The notes: generated from the sequence alone by a model not told the origin. A stretch of DNA of 64,000 bases from Aeromonas tecta (GCF_000820185.1 NZ_CDCA01000009.1:27896-91895), one strand, 5' to 3'; shown: positions 53,843 to 63,997, numbered from the stretch's first letter. Numbers and translations are program-made.

Positions 53843-55822
53843 ATGGGTTTGTCTATCGTGCAGCGGATCATCGCCGGATTTGTGCTGATGCTGTTGCTGC
53901 TGGTTCTGCTTGGCTTCATCAGTATCCTGAAGATCCGGGGTATCAATGAGGGCCTGTCGCAGGTTTCTGATCGTGCCACTCCCCTGGTGATTGCCGTCGC
54001 CGGGCTTAAAGGTGCCTTGCAAGACAGCAACCGCTGGGTGCTGACCTACAGAACCAGTGAAGATGCGGCCCAGTTGCCGCAGCTGGCCAGCCAGTTCAAG
54101 GCGCAACAGGCGCACTTCGCGCAATTGAGCGGGGAAATGGGCAGATTCACCGGAGTGGAAGAGGCAAATGCGCGCTTTCGCCAGGTGGCTGGCGCCACTC
54201 AGGGTTTCTTCGGCCTGGCCGATCAGGTGCTGGCCCAGCATGGCCAGTGGGTAGCGGCACTGGAACTCCGTCATCAACTGGAGATCGCCTTCATCCGACT
54301 GGAGGACACCTACCAATGGGCCGCCGATCTCCTGCTGCAGCAAGCCTCCAGCAAGCGATCCATGCGCAACAAGGCTGAACTCATCACCTCCGGCATCGCC
54401 CGGGATCTGAAGAATATCCGCCGAGCCGATGCCGGCACCGATCTCAACGAACTGGAGAAAGTGCTCAGCAAGGATATAGAGATGGCTCGCAAACGGCTCG
54501 AGCGGGTGCTGGTACCGGACGATGTGAAGCAACGCTTCGTCGCCAATCTGGATCGAATGCAGGAGCTGGCGCTCGGTCCGCAGGGGCTGCTGGCTACCAT
54601 GCGCCAGGCCCAGCAGTTGGCCGCGTCGTTGCAGGGATTGAATCAGCAGCTCGATACCAGCCTGGCCAACAGCCTGAGCCTGCTGGATGAGATGGGTCAG
54701 TCGGCAGGCAGCATCGCCAGCCAGAGCCGCATCACCGCGGATGATGCCGTCAGCAGCGCCAGCCTGTGGATCCTGCTGGTAGCGACCATCTCGGCCGCCG
54801 CCGCGCTCATCATCGGCTACACCACCACGCGCAGTATCCAGCGTCCGCTCCAGCTGATCGATCAGGAGCTGGGCCGGATGGCGACCGGTGACATGACCCG
54901 GCGCATCGACTATCGCAGCCGCTGCGAATTCGGCAGCCTGGCCCGTTCCATCAATACCCTGGCGGACAAGACCGGCGAGTTGCTTTCCCAGATCAATGCC
55001 GGCTCCCGCCACCTGGTGGAGGAGGCGAGCCGCGCCGCCGAGATAAGCGAGCGCGCCATGTCCAGGGTGCAGGATCAGAAGAGTCAGACCGATCAGGTCG
55101 CCGCCGCCATCACCGAGCTGGAAGTGAGTGCCACCGAGGTGGCGCGATCCACCGATGGCACCAAGCGGGAGGTGGACTTGGCCGATGAGGAGGCCCGTGC
55201 CGGTCGTCAGCAGGTGGCGGCTACCCGTCACATCACCGAACAGCTGGCGGGTGCCATGGAAGAAGCGGTCGGCATTACCCACAAGCTGGGGGAATTTAGC
55301 AACCACATCGGCAGCATCCTGGATGTGATCCGCAGCATCGCCGAGCAGACCAATCTGCTGGCGCTCAATGCCGCCATTGAGGCCGCCCGTGCCGGTGATG
55401 CCGGTCGCGGTTTTGCCGTGGTGGCGGATGAGGTGCGGGCACTGGCCAACCGGACCCAGACGTCGACCGAGGAGATCCAGGCCATGATCGAGAACCTGCA
55501 GAGTGCGAGCCAGCAGGTGGTGGAAGTGATGGGGCGCAGCCAGCAGCAGACGCTCGGCTGTGTGACGCAGACACGGGATATGGACTTGGCGCTGCAGTCC
55601 ATCGCCGAACGGATGAGTGCCATCAAGTCGATGGCGGATCAGGTGGCGCTGGCGGCCCAAGAGCAGATCTCGGTCAGCCAGGGGGTCGCGCGCCACATCG
55701 CGGGGATCGCAGACGTGGCCTACGAGACCGAACGGGAGGCCCGTGAATCGGCAAGCAGCAGTGAAGTGCTGGCGGATCTGGTCGCCAGACAGCAGCAATT
55801 GATCGCACATTTCAAGGTTTAG
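53843..55822 (+). CDS. Methyl-accepting chemotaxis protein
   Basis: About 659 residues from the ATG at 53843 (GAGG upstream; the frame is open from 53765). TM1 is at about residues 10-30, followed by a helical periplasmic sensor of about 270 residues and TM2 ([19 protein letters not shown]). HAMP follows, then a cytoplasmic signalling domain with the hairpin tip [38 protein letters not shown], read in parts. The long helical ligand domain resembles the helical bimodular class. It is directly followed (8 bp) by a binding-protein gene that probably supplies its ligand input. Confidence 0.92.
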   Translation: MGLSIVQRIIAGFVLMLLLLVLLGFISILKIRGINEGLSQVSDRATPLVIAVAGLKGALQDSNRWVLTYRTSEDAAQLPQLASQFKAQQAHFAQLSGEMGRFTGVEEANARFRQVAGATQGFFGLADQVLAQHGQWVAALELRHQLEIAFIRLEDTYQWAADLLLQQASSKRSMRNKAELITSGIARDLKNIRRADAGTDLNELEKVLSKDIEMARKRLERVLVPDDVKQRFVANLDRMQELALGPQGLLATMRQAQQLAASLQGLNQQLDTSLANSLSLLDEMGQSAGSIASQSRITADDAVSSASLWILLVATISAAAALIIGYTTTRSIQRPLQLIDQELGRMATGDMTRRIDYRSRCEFGSLARSINTLADKTGELLSQINAGSRHLVEEASRAAEISERAMSRVQDQKSQTDQVAAAITELEVSATEVARSTDGTKREVDLADEEARAGRQQVAATRHITEQLAGAMEEAVGITHKLGEFSNHIGSILDVIRSIAEQTNLLALNAAIEAARAGDAGRGFAVVADEVRALANRTQTSTEEIQAMIENLQSASQQVVEVMGRSQQQTLGCVTQTRDMDLALQSIAERMSAIKSMADQVALAAQEQISVSQGVARHIAGIADVAYETEREARESASSSEVLADLVARQQQLIAHFKV

Positions 55823-55830
55823 GAGGGCTT

Positions 55831-57255
55831 ATGTCTAACAAGTGGATCGGGGCCCTGAGTCTCCTGTTATGTGGCCAGCTGATGGCCAGTGAATTGGTGA
55901 TCGAGAGCTGGCGTATCGATGACAAGGCCTTGTGGGAGCAGAAGATCATCCCCGCCTTCGAGGCCGCTCATCCGGGTATCCAGGTGCGATTCAACGGGGT
56001 GCAGAACGTCGAGTACATGCCGACGCTCTGGGCCAGTCTGAAGGATGGCAAGGCGGGGGATCTCATCACCTGCCGCCCCTTCGATGACTCTCTTGCCCTG
56101 TTCAAGGCCGGTCATCTGGTGGAGCTGAGCGAGATGGCCGGGATAGAAAACTTCCCGAGCTTTGCCCAGTCGCCCTGGCAGACCGATACCGGTGCCCAGA
56201 CCTTCTGCGTACCCATGGCCTCGGTCATTCACGGCTTCTTCTATAACAAGCAGATCTTCAGTGAGCTGGGCCTCTCGGTGCCGCAGACCCGCGACGAGTT
56301 CTTCAACGTGCTGGACAAGGTGAAGGCGGATGGCCGCTATGTGCCCTTGGCCATGAGCGGCTCTGAGAGCTGGGTGGCCTCCGAGCTGGGTTTCCAGAAC
56401 ATAGGACCCAACTACTGGAAGGGGGAGGATGGCCGGTTGGCGTTGATCGGTGGCCAGGAGCGACTCGACAACCCGCAATACGTGCGGGTGTTCGAGGAGC
56501 TGGCCCGCTGGCGCTCCTACCTGGGCGAGGGGGGCGAGAGCCGTGATTACGCCAGCACCAATGCGCTGTTCACCGCCGGCAAGGCCGCCTTCTATGCGGC
56601 GGGATCCTGGGAGATTGCTCCCTTTACCGGCAAGGTCGACTTTGGCGTCATGCGGCCACCGGTAGCCAGGCAGGGGGACGGTTGTTTCTTCACCGATCAT
56701 ACCGACATCGGCATGGGGCTCAATCCGGCGAGCAAGAACAAGGAAGCCGCCATGGCCTTCCTGCAGTGGCTGACCACCTCCCAGTTTGCCGAGCTTTATA
56801 CCAACGCGTTGCCCGGCTTCTTCTCTCTCTCCAACCACTTCTTTGAGGTGATCAATCCGGCGGCGAAGGAGATGATGGAGTGGCGCGATCAGTGTGACTC
56901 TTCCATCCGGGTGGCGACCCAGATCCTCTCCCGTGGCACGCCCAAACTGGGGGATGAACTGGCCGAGGTGAGTCAGGCGGTGCTGCTCGGCAAGCTGGCG
57001 CCACTGGCGGCGGCGCAGCAGCTGGAGCAGGGGCTGAAGGGCTGGTATGGCCCCCATCAGGGCCCGCAGGCCAAGGGTCAGGATTGCCAATGTGATGTGC
57101 CGGCCGCCGCCTCAGCCGCGGTCGGGACTCTGCCTGCGGCGGACCTCGCTCCTGCGATGAGCCCGGTAGCCTCCGCGGCGGTTGCACCACTGCCGGTGTC
57201 ATCGCCCGAGGTGGAAGCGGCGCTCTCCCAGCAGCTAGAGGCTCCGACACCATAA
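55831..57255 (+). CDS. Sugar-type periplasmic binding protein paired with the chemoreceptor
   Basis: 474 residues. A signal peptide (MSNKWIGALSLLLCGQLMAS) precedes an SBP_bac_1 fold (ELVIESWRIDDKALWEQKIIPAFEAAHPGIQV; CVPMASVIHGFFYNKQIFSELGL; AAFYAAGSWEIAPF; IGMGLNPASKNKEAAMAFLQWL). An unusual C-terminal extension of about 55 residues, rich in Ala, Pro and Ser, follows a CQC pair. There are no permease or ATPase genes around it. With the MCP upstream on the same transcript, its likely job is chemotactic sensing rather than transport. Confidence 0.85.
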   Translation: MSNKWIGALSLLLCGQLMASELVIESWRIDDKALWEQKIIPAFEAAHPGIQVRFNGVQNVEYMPTLWASLKDGKAGDLITCRPFDDSLALFKAGHLVELSEMAGIENFPSFAQSPWQTDTGAQTFCVPMASVIHGFFYNKQIFSELGLSVPQTRDEFFNVLDKVKADGRYVPLAMSGSESWVASELGFQNIGPNYWKGEDGRLALIGGQERLDNPQYVRVFEELARWRSYLGEGGESRDYASTNALFTAGKAAFYAAGSWEIAPFTGKVDFGVMRPPVARQGDGCFFTDHTDIGMGLNPASKNKEAAMAFLQWLTTSQFAELYTNALPGFFSLSNHFFEVINPAAKEMMEWRDQCDSSIRVATQILSRGTPKLGDELAEVSQAVLLGKLAPLAAAQQLEQGLKGWYGPHQGPQAKGQDCQCDVPAAASAAVGTLPAADLAPAMSPVASAAVAPLPVSSPEVEAALSQQLEAPTP

Positions 57256-57272
57256 TCGGCAGCGCATCGACG

Positions 57273-57299
57273 ACGGGAGGCAGCAGCCTCCCGTTTTTA
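57273..57299 (+). terminator. Terminator of the MCP/binding-protein operon
   Basis: Arms CGGGAGGC and GCCTCCCG with an AGCA loop are followed by TTTTTAT. It abuts the stop codon of the convergent GNAT gene. Confidence 0.88.
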
Positions 57300-58112
57300 T
57301 TCCTGCCTGGGCGCGGCGCCGGGGCTGTGCCAGCGGCAGAGACTGCCGATGCGGGCCACGGGCATGAAGCCTAATGAGCGGTAGACCCTCTGGGCGTGAT
57401 AGTGCTCATCGGCCACTATGATGAGGCGTTCGACCTGCGTCAGACCCTGACGGGCAACCTGGCTCAATAGCTGGCGACAGAGCCCCCGGTTACGCCAATC
57501 CTGATGGGTGCGCACCAGCTGGAAGCGCCCCATGGTCCCGCTGAAGAACAGGCCGCAGCTGGCGACCAGCTGATCGGCTTGCCAGATCCCCCACCATTGC
57601 CCCAATCCATCGGTGATCATGGCTTGATACAAGCTGCTGCGAGACTGCAGATAAGGCAGATAATTCTCTGCTGGGTAGCTCGGATCTCGCTCATCACACT
57701 CCAGTGTCAACCAGTCATCCCAATCGGCAGGGGTGAAGGGGCGAGCCTTGGCGGTCGAGCCAAGCGGAGTCGGTGGCTGCAAGCCGGTGGCATCCAGTGC
57801 CAGTACCACGCATTCCATGTATTGATAACCCGCCGCCACGAAGCCGGCGACCCGGCTGTTCTGCCCTGCGGCCAGTGGCCACTGGAAGGTACGGTGCTGC
57901 ACGCGTGGATCCTGGCCGATCAGCTTGTCGAAGCTGGCCTCGAGCCAGCCCTTGTCACGATCGCTGGGGGGAGTGGGGAGCAACAGATAATTACCGAAAT
58001 AGTAATCCGGTGCCGAGGGGGTGCGTACCGCCCAGAACTGTTCATGGTCGACAACCTCGCCCTGATAGCGATCGAACAGCAAATCGGTGGCAAAGCCGGG
58101 GTGATCTTCCAT
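57297..58112 (-). CDS. GNAT-family N-acetyltransferase
   Basis: 271 residues. A divergent N-terminal half is joined to a C-terminal GNAT fold with acetyl-CoA loop FQLVRTHQDWRNRGLCRQLLSQV (R-N-R-G-L-C as the Q/RxxGxG/A site) and the late VYRSLGFMPV. It is cytoplasmic, acceptor substrate unknown. A ribosome site (GGAG) is 7 bp upstream. A terminator-like hairpin lies only 53 bp upstream of its start on the same strand. Confidence 0.82.
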   Translation of the reverse strand: MEDHPGFATDLLFDRYQGEVVDHEQFWAVRTPSAPDYYFGNYLLLPTPPSDRDKGWLEASFDKLIGQDPRVQHRTFQWPLAAGQNSRVAGFVAAGYQYMECVVLALDATGLQPPTPLGSTAKARPFTPADWDDWLTLECDERDPSYPAENYLPYLQSRSSLYQAMITDGLGQWWGIWQADQLVASCGLFFSGTMGRFQLVRTHQDWRNRGLCRQLLSQVARQGLTQVERLIIVADEHYHAQRVYRSLGFMPVARIGSLCRWHSPGAAPRQE

Positions 58113-58164
58113 GATGGGGCTCCTGCAAGTGATTCAATTGGTTATCGGCAGGCAGGGGGAGAAG

Positions 58165-58191
58165 TTAAAAAAAGGGCCGGGAAACCCGGCC
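58165..58191 (-). terminator. Minus-strand hairpin upstream of the GNAT gene
   Basis: Arms GGCCGGG and CCCGGCC with a three-base loop are followed on the minus strand by CTTTTTTTAAC, a classic intrinsic terminator. There is no minus-strand gene between it and metF. It would end a short leader or a small RNA before the GNAT coding region. Confidence 0.7.
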
Positions 58192-58339
58192 AAACAATCA
58201 CACGCAGATTCAGAACGTCCAGGACGATCCGCCCGCATGATAGCGCGACTGGGGCCATTTTGGGATGGGGGAGGATCGTTTGTTAAATTGAATCGCAAAA
58301 TAAAAAACCGCTGATCTGACGGCGGTCGGTAAATCGGTA

Positions 58340-58396
58340 TTGACTTTGATCCGTTTTGTCATAAAGATAGCAAGACGTTTAGACGTCCAAACATCC
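58340..58396 (+). promoter_or_regulatory. metF promoter with tandem MetJ (met box) operator
   Basis: TTGACT and TAAAGA are separated by 16 bp (58340-58345, 58362-58367). Directly after lie three head-to-tail 8-mers, AGACGTTT, AGACGTCC and AAACATCC (58373-58396), matching the AGACGTCT met box of decreasing quality. MetJ with S-adenosylmethionine should repress here. Confidence 0.85.
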
Positions 58397-58436
58397 GTTT
58401 TGACGTACAGGAATCGGTTGTAGGACAGGGAGATAA

Positions 58437-59336
<900 letters not shown>

Positions 59337-59355
59337 TGTGGCGGCTAGTAGAGAC

Positions 59356-59390
59356 AAAAAAAGCCAATGAGTCACCTCATTGGCTTTTTG
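59356..59390 (+). terminator. metF terminator
   Basis: A long stem (AAAAAGCCAATGAG with its complement) with a TCAC loop and flanking T-run. It may also serve the convergent gene ending at 59404. Confidence 0.9.
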
Positions 59391-59403
59391 CTATGGGCGG
59401 GGA

Positions 59404-60468
59404 TCAGGGCCTGGTCGGCTGGATCTCCTTGGGTTCAAGGGTGATGACCGCATTGCCGGCGGCACCGGGATACTGCTGATAGCTCTGGTCCTGCTCCAGG
59501 GTGTAGAAGGTATCCAGATAGTCATCGTTGTTGGTCATCCAGGAGTCGGGCAGCGCCTTGACGATGCGGCCACCGAGATCGAGGAAGGGCAGGGCCTCCG
59601 GCACGCCACCGGCGGTAAAGCCGAGCTTGAGTGCCTCTATCAGCAGGGCGCTGAGCTCCTTGTAGTTGACGTTGTCATCCTGCTCCATCATGACCAGATC
59701 GACGGCGCCCCAGCGATAGCGATCCCAGTACACCAGGATCTGGTTCGGGCTGTAGTCGGTGTTGTCATAGTCGAGATAGGGCATGTCGACGATGTCCACC
59801 ACGGGCTCATCCCGGCTGGGATTGACCCCGGCGACTACGGCATAGACCTCGGCGGCCCCGAGCAGCCAGGGCTCCTGATCATCGCTCAGTCTGATCTTCT
59901 TGAGGATGCTGGTTTTCAGGGGGCTTGTGCTGCTTTTTTCTTGTGGGGCAGCTTGTAACTCTGCTGCGGCCAGCGCCTTGCGCATTACCTTCAAACCGGC
60001 GTTCTTGGCCTTGACGGGATCGGCCTCCACTACCAGTACCGGGCGCGCCGGTGGCTGGTTCACATCGAGATAAATGGGGTTGCCGGCCGTATCGAAGGCT
60101 TCGATGGCGCTCCAGCTCTTCTCATCGCCGCTCGGCACATAGGCGATCAGTGGTTCGACCCCCTGCTTCAGGGCACTCGCCTGTTCGGGATTGGCCAACC
60201 GCAACTGCATCAGTTGTGTGACTTCCCCCTCCAGCCCTTGTCTGCTGATGGCGGCCTGGTTGGCATCGCTTGCCTGGCGTTTCAGCCTGGGGCTGGCCTG
60301 TTGCAGCAGGTTGGGCAGCGGGCTCTGGTACTCCTGATTGCTGAGCAGGGGCAGCAGGTTTTTTTGTTGCAACGCGAGCTGGCGTGCCAGCTCCCGATCC
60401 GTATCGGCAGCCTGGGCAGTGGTGCTGCCCAGCAAGGCCAATAATAAAATGACAGCCTGATTCCTCAT
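59404..60468 (-). CDS. Exported protein of unknown function (DUF3103-like)
   Basis: About 354 residues from the ATG at 60468 with GGAG 10 bp upstream; the frame is open to 60534. A signal peptide (MRNQAVILLLALLGSTTAQAA) is followed by a charged helical N-terminal region. A conserved-looking C-terminal half has VYAVVAGVNPSRDEPVVDIVDMPYLDYDNTDYSPNQILVYWDRYRW. I associate this pattern with the DUF3103 family of Vibrio and Aeromonas, tentatively. It is probably periplasmic or secreted. Confidence 0.65.
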   Translation of the reverse strand: MRNQAVILLLALLGSTTAQAADTDRELARQLALQQKNLLPLLSNQEYQSPLPNLLQQASPRLKRQASDANQAAISRQGLEGEVTQLMQLRLANPEQASALKQGVEPLIAYVPSGDEKSWSAIEAFDTAGNPIYLDVNQPPARPVLVVEADPVKAKNAGLKVMRKALAAAELQAAPQEKSSTSPLKTSILKKIRLSDDQEPWLLGAAEVYAVVAGVNPSRDEPVVDIVDMPYLDYDNTDYSPNQILVYWDRYRWGAVDLVMMEQDDNVNYKELSALLIEALKLGFTAGGVPEALPFLDLGGRIVKALPDSWMTNNDDYLDTFYTLEQDQSYQQYPGAAGNAVITLEPKEIQPTRP

Positions 60469-60616
60469 TCTTATTCTCCAGTATTGAGTCTGACAGAGGC
60501 GCGCATCGGGGAAGAATCGACGCCTCAACTGCACTAGACGGCAATTGGTTTCAGCTGTGAACCATTCTTGCTGAATTATGTGCGGCGTCTCACTGGAGTC
60601 TCCCCAGATGGTCAGG

Positions 60617-61768
60617 TCAGACGCGCAGCCGGTTGACTTGATGCAATCCTATGCCGACCAGCAGTCCCCAGCAGGCGGAGCCGACCCCAAGCAGGCTGAT
60701 CCCGGAAGCCGTGATGATGAAGGTCAACAGCGCCGCTTCCCGCTCCTCATCTTGCTGCAGCGCGCCGTGCAGGCTGCTGCCGATGGTGCCAAGCAGCGCC
60801 AGACCCGCCACGCAGGTGACCAGTGCGGTGGGGAAGGCGCTGAACAGGGCCACCACGGTCGCACCAAAACAGCCGGTCAACAGGTAGAAGCAACCGGCCC
60901 AGACGGCGGCTGGCCAGCGGCGACTGGCGTCGGGATCGACCTCTTTGCCCATGCAGATGGCGGCCGTGATGGCGGCGAGGTTGAAGGCGTAGCCACCGAA
61001 CGGGGCCAGCAGCAGGCCGGTCAGACCGGTCCAGGTGATGAGGGAAGAGGTGGCAGGTTGATAGCCGTGGGCGCGCAGAATGGTAATGCCGGGCATGTTC
61101 TGTGACGTCATGGTGACGATGAACAGCGGCAGGGCTATCCCCAGCAGGGCATCCAGGGAGAATGATGGTGTCATCCAGACCGGGCTGGAGAGCTGCCAAT
61201 GGACTGTGCTCAGCTGCAATTCTCCCCGAAAGGCGCAGAGCAGCATGCCGACGGCCAGCACCAGCACCATGGTATAGCGTGGCCACAGGTGGCGGCCAGT
61301 CAAAAACGCTAACAGCAGGGCCCCCAATAGCAGGGGATCCTGTGGGGCGACCTTGAACAGATCCAGCCCGAAGCGAAGCAGAACCCCGGCCAGCATGGCG
61401 GCGGCCAGGGGCGCCGGGATGTGACGCATCAATCTATCGAACCAGCCACTGATCCCGCACAGGGTGATCAGCAGCGAGGAGATAACAAAGGCGCCAATGG
61501 CTTCTGCCAGGCTGAAGTTACCCAGACTGGTGATGAGCAGGGCGGCTCCCGGGGTCGACCAGGCGGTGAGTACCGGAACGCGGTAATAAAGAGAGAGGCC
61601 GATGCAGCTCATCCCCATACCGATCCCCAGCGTCCATAGCCAGGAGGAGACTTGGGCGGCATCGGCGCCGGCGGCGGTAGCGGCCTGAATGATCAGCACG
61701 ACCGAGCTGGTGTAACCGACCATGACGGCGATCAGACCTGCGGCCAGATGGGGTAGGGCAAAGGGCAT
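60617..61768 (-). CDS. benE: Benzoate/H+ symporter family protein (BenE)
   Basis: 383 residues, about 12 transmembrane helices. The start at 61768 (MPFALPHLAAGLIAVMVGYTSSV) has AAGGAAG upstream, rather than 61855, which lies inside the operator region. BenE landmarks include GYTSSVVLIIQAA, VPVLTAWSTPGAALL, SQNMPGITILRAHGY and APFGGYAFNLAAITAAICMG. It is an inner-membrane importer; benzoate is the family's named substrate, not proven here. It is divergent from an XRE-cupin regulator. Confidence 0.9.
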   Translation of the reverse strand: MPFALPHLAAGLIAVMVGYTSSVVLIIQAATAAGADAAQVSSWLWTLGIGMGMSCIGLSLYYRVPVLTAWSTPGAALLITSLGNFSLAEAIGAFVISSLLITLCGISGWFDRLMRHIPAPLAAAMLAGVLLRFGLDLFKVAPQDPLLLGALLLAFLTGRHLWPRYTMVLVLAVGMLLCAFRGELQLSTVHWQLSSPVWMTPSFSLDALLGIALPLFIVTMTSQNMPGITILRAHGYQPATSSLITWTGLTGLLLAPFGGYAFNLAAITAAICMGKEVDPDASRRWPAAVWAGCFYLLTGCFGATVVALFSAFPTALVTCVAGLALLGTIGSSLHGALQQDEEREAALLTFIITASGISLLGVGSACWGLLVGIGLHQVNRLRV

Positions 61769-61796
61769 GGCGACTTCCTTGTTGATGGCTGGCAGC

Positions 61797-61853
61797 TTGT
61801 GCGTTATTACGTACAATGTAGTGCTAACTATAGGCTCGTGCGTTATGACGCAC
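61797..61853. promoter_or_regulatory. Paired palindromic operators between benE and the XRE-cupin gene
   Basis: Two related palindromes are present: TTGTGCGTTATTACGTACAA (61797-61816) and GTGCGTTATGACGCAC (61838-61853). They share the half-site GTGCGT with a four-base TAT-type centre, and their centres are 39 bp apart. They are probable binding sites of the adjacent regulator on both promoters. Confidence 0.7.
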
Positions 61854-61883
61854 AAGCTGGCTTTGCAACATGCAGGGGGAAAT

Positions 61884-62453
61884 ATGCAAGAGATGAGTCG
61901 ACACCTGGCTCAGCGGTTGAAGGGGCTGCGTAGCGAGCTGGGGTGGAGTCTGGATGTGGCAGCCCGTGAGACGGGCGTGAGCAAGGCCATGCTGGGGCAG
62001 ATAGAGCGAGGGGAGTCCAGTCCGACGGTGGCGACCTTGTGGAAGATTGCGACCGGCTTTCGGGTCTCCTTCTCCAGTTTCATTGAGCCAACCCCGGCGA
62101 TGCTGGGTGAGACCCTCTATCGCACCGCCGCCGCCATTCGCCAGCAACCGGCGGGTGAAGGCATGCAGGTGGCACCGCTATTTCCCTATGAAAGCCGCTT
62201 TGGCTTCGAGTTGTTCGAGCTGACCCTGTTGCCGGGCTACCTGCGAGAGTCTGAACCTCATGAGCCGGGCGTGACCGAACATGTGATCGTCATCAGCGGC
62301 GCCATGGAGGTGCTGGTCGATGGGGACTGGCAGTCGCTCGAGCAGGGGGAGGCGGTCCGCTTTGCCGCCGACCGTCCTCATGGCTATCGCAATCTGGGCA
62401 TAGCCCCCGCCGTCTTCCATAACCTGATCCATTATCCGCTGGCCAGACCCTGA
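61884..62453 (+). CDS. XRE-family regulator with C-terminal cupin domain
   Basis: 189 residues from the ATG at 61884 (GGGGGA upstream; frame open from 61722). The HTH is RLKGLRSELGWSLDVAARETGVSKAMLGQIERGESSPTVATLWKIA, read in parts. The cupin_2 sensor is GVTEHVIVISGAMEVLVDGDWQSLEQGEAVRFAADRPHGYRNLG. The architecture is common in regulators of adjacent transporter or catabolic genes, and it sits divergent to benE with matching operators between them. It is convergent with nnrS, leaving a 3-bp gap. Confidence 0.9.
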   Translation: MQEMSRHLAQRLKGLRSELGWSLDVAARETGVSKAMLGQIERGESSPTVATLWKIATGFRVSFSSFIEPTPAMLGETLYRTAAAIRQQPAGEGMQVAPLFPYESRFGFELFELTLLPGYLRESEPHEPGVTEHVIVISGAMEVLVDGDWQSLEQGEAVRFAADRPHGYRNLGIAPAVFHNLIHYPLARP

Positions 62454-62456
62454 GGG

Positions 62457-63653
62457 TTAACCGGGGCGTCCGTCGGCCCTGGGCCGGGTCAGAATGGGTG
62501 TATAGACCCAGACAAACAGCCCATAGGCCGCAATCCAGCTCCAGCCACTCAGGTTCCAGCCATTCAGGGTGAACGCGGGCCAGAGCAGCGGGATCAACAC
62601 CCGCATGCAGGCCGACAGTATGACCAGCGCAAAAGCCAGGGTGATCCTGCGCCCCACTTGCAAGGCTCTGCCGCTATGGCCGAGTGATACTCGCGCGATC
62701 ATCCCCAGGATCATGGCGCCTATGGTGCCGACACTCAGCAGATGGCTGGCGAGCGACAGGCTGATGGACCAGCCTGCTGCCTGAGCCGCCAGCGCAAGCA
62801 GGCCAAGCGGAATAAACAGGTACGCAAGGTGCAGCGACCACAGCAAGGGATGGGTGAGTGTCGCCAGCGGCCGCCAACGCAGTTGTCGCCACAGATGCAG
62901 CAGAGCCGCCACTATATATAGAGGCGCCATATAAAGGCTGGTGGTCCATGGAGTGGGCAACAACAGCCAGAGCAGCATGACCAGCCAGATCGAGGCGAGG
63001 GCTGCGCGTTCCAGCAGTGGCAGGGGGGCGGCTTTCTCCTGGCCTGTTCCTCTGGCGGTAAAGAAGGGGATGACCCGCCCGCCCATCACGGCAATCAGGG
63101 TGCTGAACAACAGCACCGTCGTGATCAGCAAATGCTCCGTGGTGAGCCAGTCATCCCGCCACAGCCAGCTGGCACCGTTGAGCAGGGTCAGGATCAACAG
63201 CAAGGGGACGAAGAAGAGGTTGCGCCATTGCCGGGTCACCATGATGGGGCGGGCAAGGAACCAGGCGCAGAGGGGCAGCCAGACAAGATCCGCCACCATC
63301 AGCAGCTGGCTGCCTTCCCCCAGCCAGGGCAGCAGACAGCGCGGGGCGGCCCACAGACCCACCACCAACGCCAAGGGCCAGCTGCGAATGCCAGGATGAG
63401 CCGTCCAGTTCTGCACCGCGGTCAGCAGAAAGCCCGCCACTATGGCGGCGCCGAAGCCGAACAACATCTCATGAGCATGCCACCAGACAGGGTTGGCTAT
63501 CCCGGGCAGACGCAGCCAGCCATTGAGCTGCCCCAACCAGCCCAGCATGGCCAGGCAGGAAAACAGTGCGCCAAACAGGAAGAAGGGCCTAAACCCCAAG
63601 CGGAACAGCGGGACTATCTGTTCTTCCTTATGGCTATCCAGGATCTGGTGCAT
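62457..63653 (-). CDS. nnrS: NnrS family membrane protein
   Basis: 398 residues, about 12 transmembrane helices, with NnrS hallmarks: FRLGFRPFFLFGALFSCLAM, NPVWWHAHEMLFGFGAAIVAGFLLTAVQNWT and GRVIPFFTARG. NnrS is a haem- and copper-containing inner-membrane protein that protects against nitric oxide stress. Its promoter is overlapped by a strong inverted repeat, suggesting repression relieved by a signal. Confidence 0.92.
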   Translation of the reverse strand: MHQILDSHKEEQIVPLFRLGFRPFFLFGALFSCLAMLGWLGQLNGWLRLPGIANPVWWHAHEMLFGFGAAIVAGFLLTAVQNWTAHPGIRSWPLALVVGLWAAPRCLLPWLGEGSQLLMVADLVWLPLCAWFLARPIMVTRQWRNLFFVPLLLILTLLNGASWLWRDDWLTTEHLLITTVLLFSTLIAVMGGRVIPFFTARGTGQEKAAPLPLLERAALASIWLVMLLWLLLPTPWTTSLYMAPLYIVAALLHLWRQLRWRPLATLTHPLLWSLHLAYLFIPLGLLALAAQAAGWSISLSLASHLLSVGTIGAMILGMIARVSLGHSGRALQVGRRITLAFALVILSACMRVLIPLLWPAFTLNGWNLSGWSWIAAYGLFVWVYTPILTRPRADGRPG

Positions 63654-63673
63654 GACAGCAACCTTAATTGAGT

Positions 63674-63714
63674 ATTTGAAAAGACTATTATAAAGTGGCT
63701 TTTCAAATGTTCAA
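63674..63714 (-). promoter_or_regulatory. nnrS promoter embedded in an inverted repeat
   Basis: On the minus strand, TTGAAC (63709-63714) and TATAAT (63687-63692) are 16 bp apart. Perfect 10-bp arms ATTTGAAAAG/CTTTTCAAAT (63674-63683, 63699-63708) flank the -10 element. This is typical repressor-operator geometry, but the arms are not the usual NsrR sequence. Confidence 0.7.
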
Positions 63715-63811
63715 TTTAAATCCAGTGAAGGCGGAATCGAGACCGTTGCGGCTGAAAAGAGAGCGATTCGCTGATGTTCTGAGCGAACGAACAATTATGG
63801 TGAAAAAGCCC

Positions 63812-63839
63812 TTGTCATCCCGGCGCCGCTCCCTATAAT
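63812..63839 (+). promoter_or_regulatory. rRNA operon promoter P1
   Basis: TTGTCA and TATAAT are separated by 16 bp, with a GC-rich discriminator (GCGCCCC) after the -10, the hallmark of stringently controlled rrn promoters. AT-rich DNA lies upstream near 63690-63725, which could act as an UP/Fis region. Confidence 0.82.
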
Positions 63840-63927
63840 GCGCCCCTACCAGCACGGCACAACACGCCGGGTTGATGAGCTAGCTTCACAGTGAAGCGGG
63901 CGCCGAAAGAAAAGCGAAAACAAGCGC

Positions 63928-63955
63928 TTGACTTTCGAAGTGAGAAGCGTATTAT
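63928..63955 (+). promoter_or_regulatory. rRNA operon promoter P2
   Basis: TTGACT and TATTAT are separated by 16 bp, again with a GC-rich GCGCC discriminator, about 115 bp after P1, matching the P1-P2 spacing usual in gammaproteobacterial rrn operons. Confidence 0.82.
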
Positions 63956-63982
63956 GCGCCTCCTCAGCGCGATAAGCGTGAC

Positions 63983-63997
63983 GCTCTTTAACAATTT
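63983..63997 (+). promoter_or_regulatory. rrn leader boxA antitermination element
   Basis: GCTCTTTAACAATTT corresponds to the boxA NusB/S10 binding site (TGCTCTTTAACA) of rRNA leaders. The 16S rRNA gene should start within a few hundred bases beyond the window. Confidence 0.88.
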
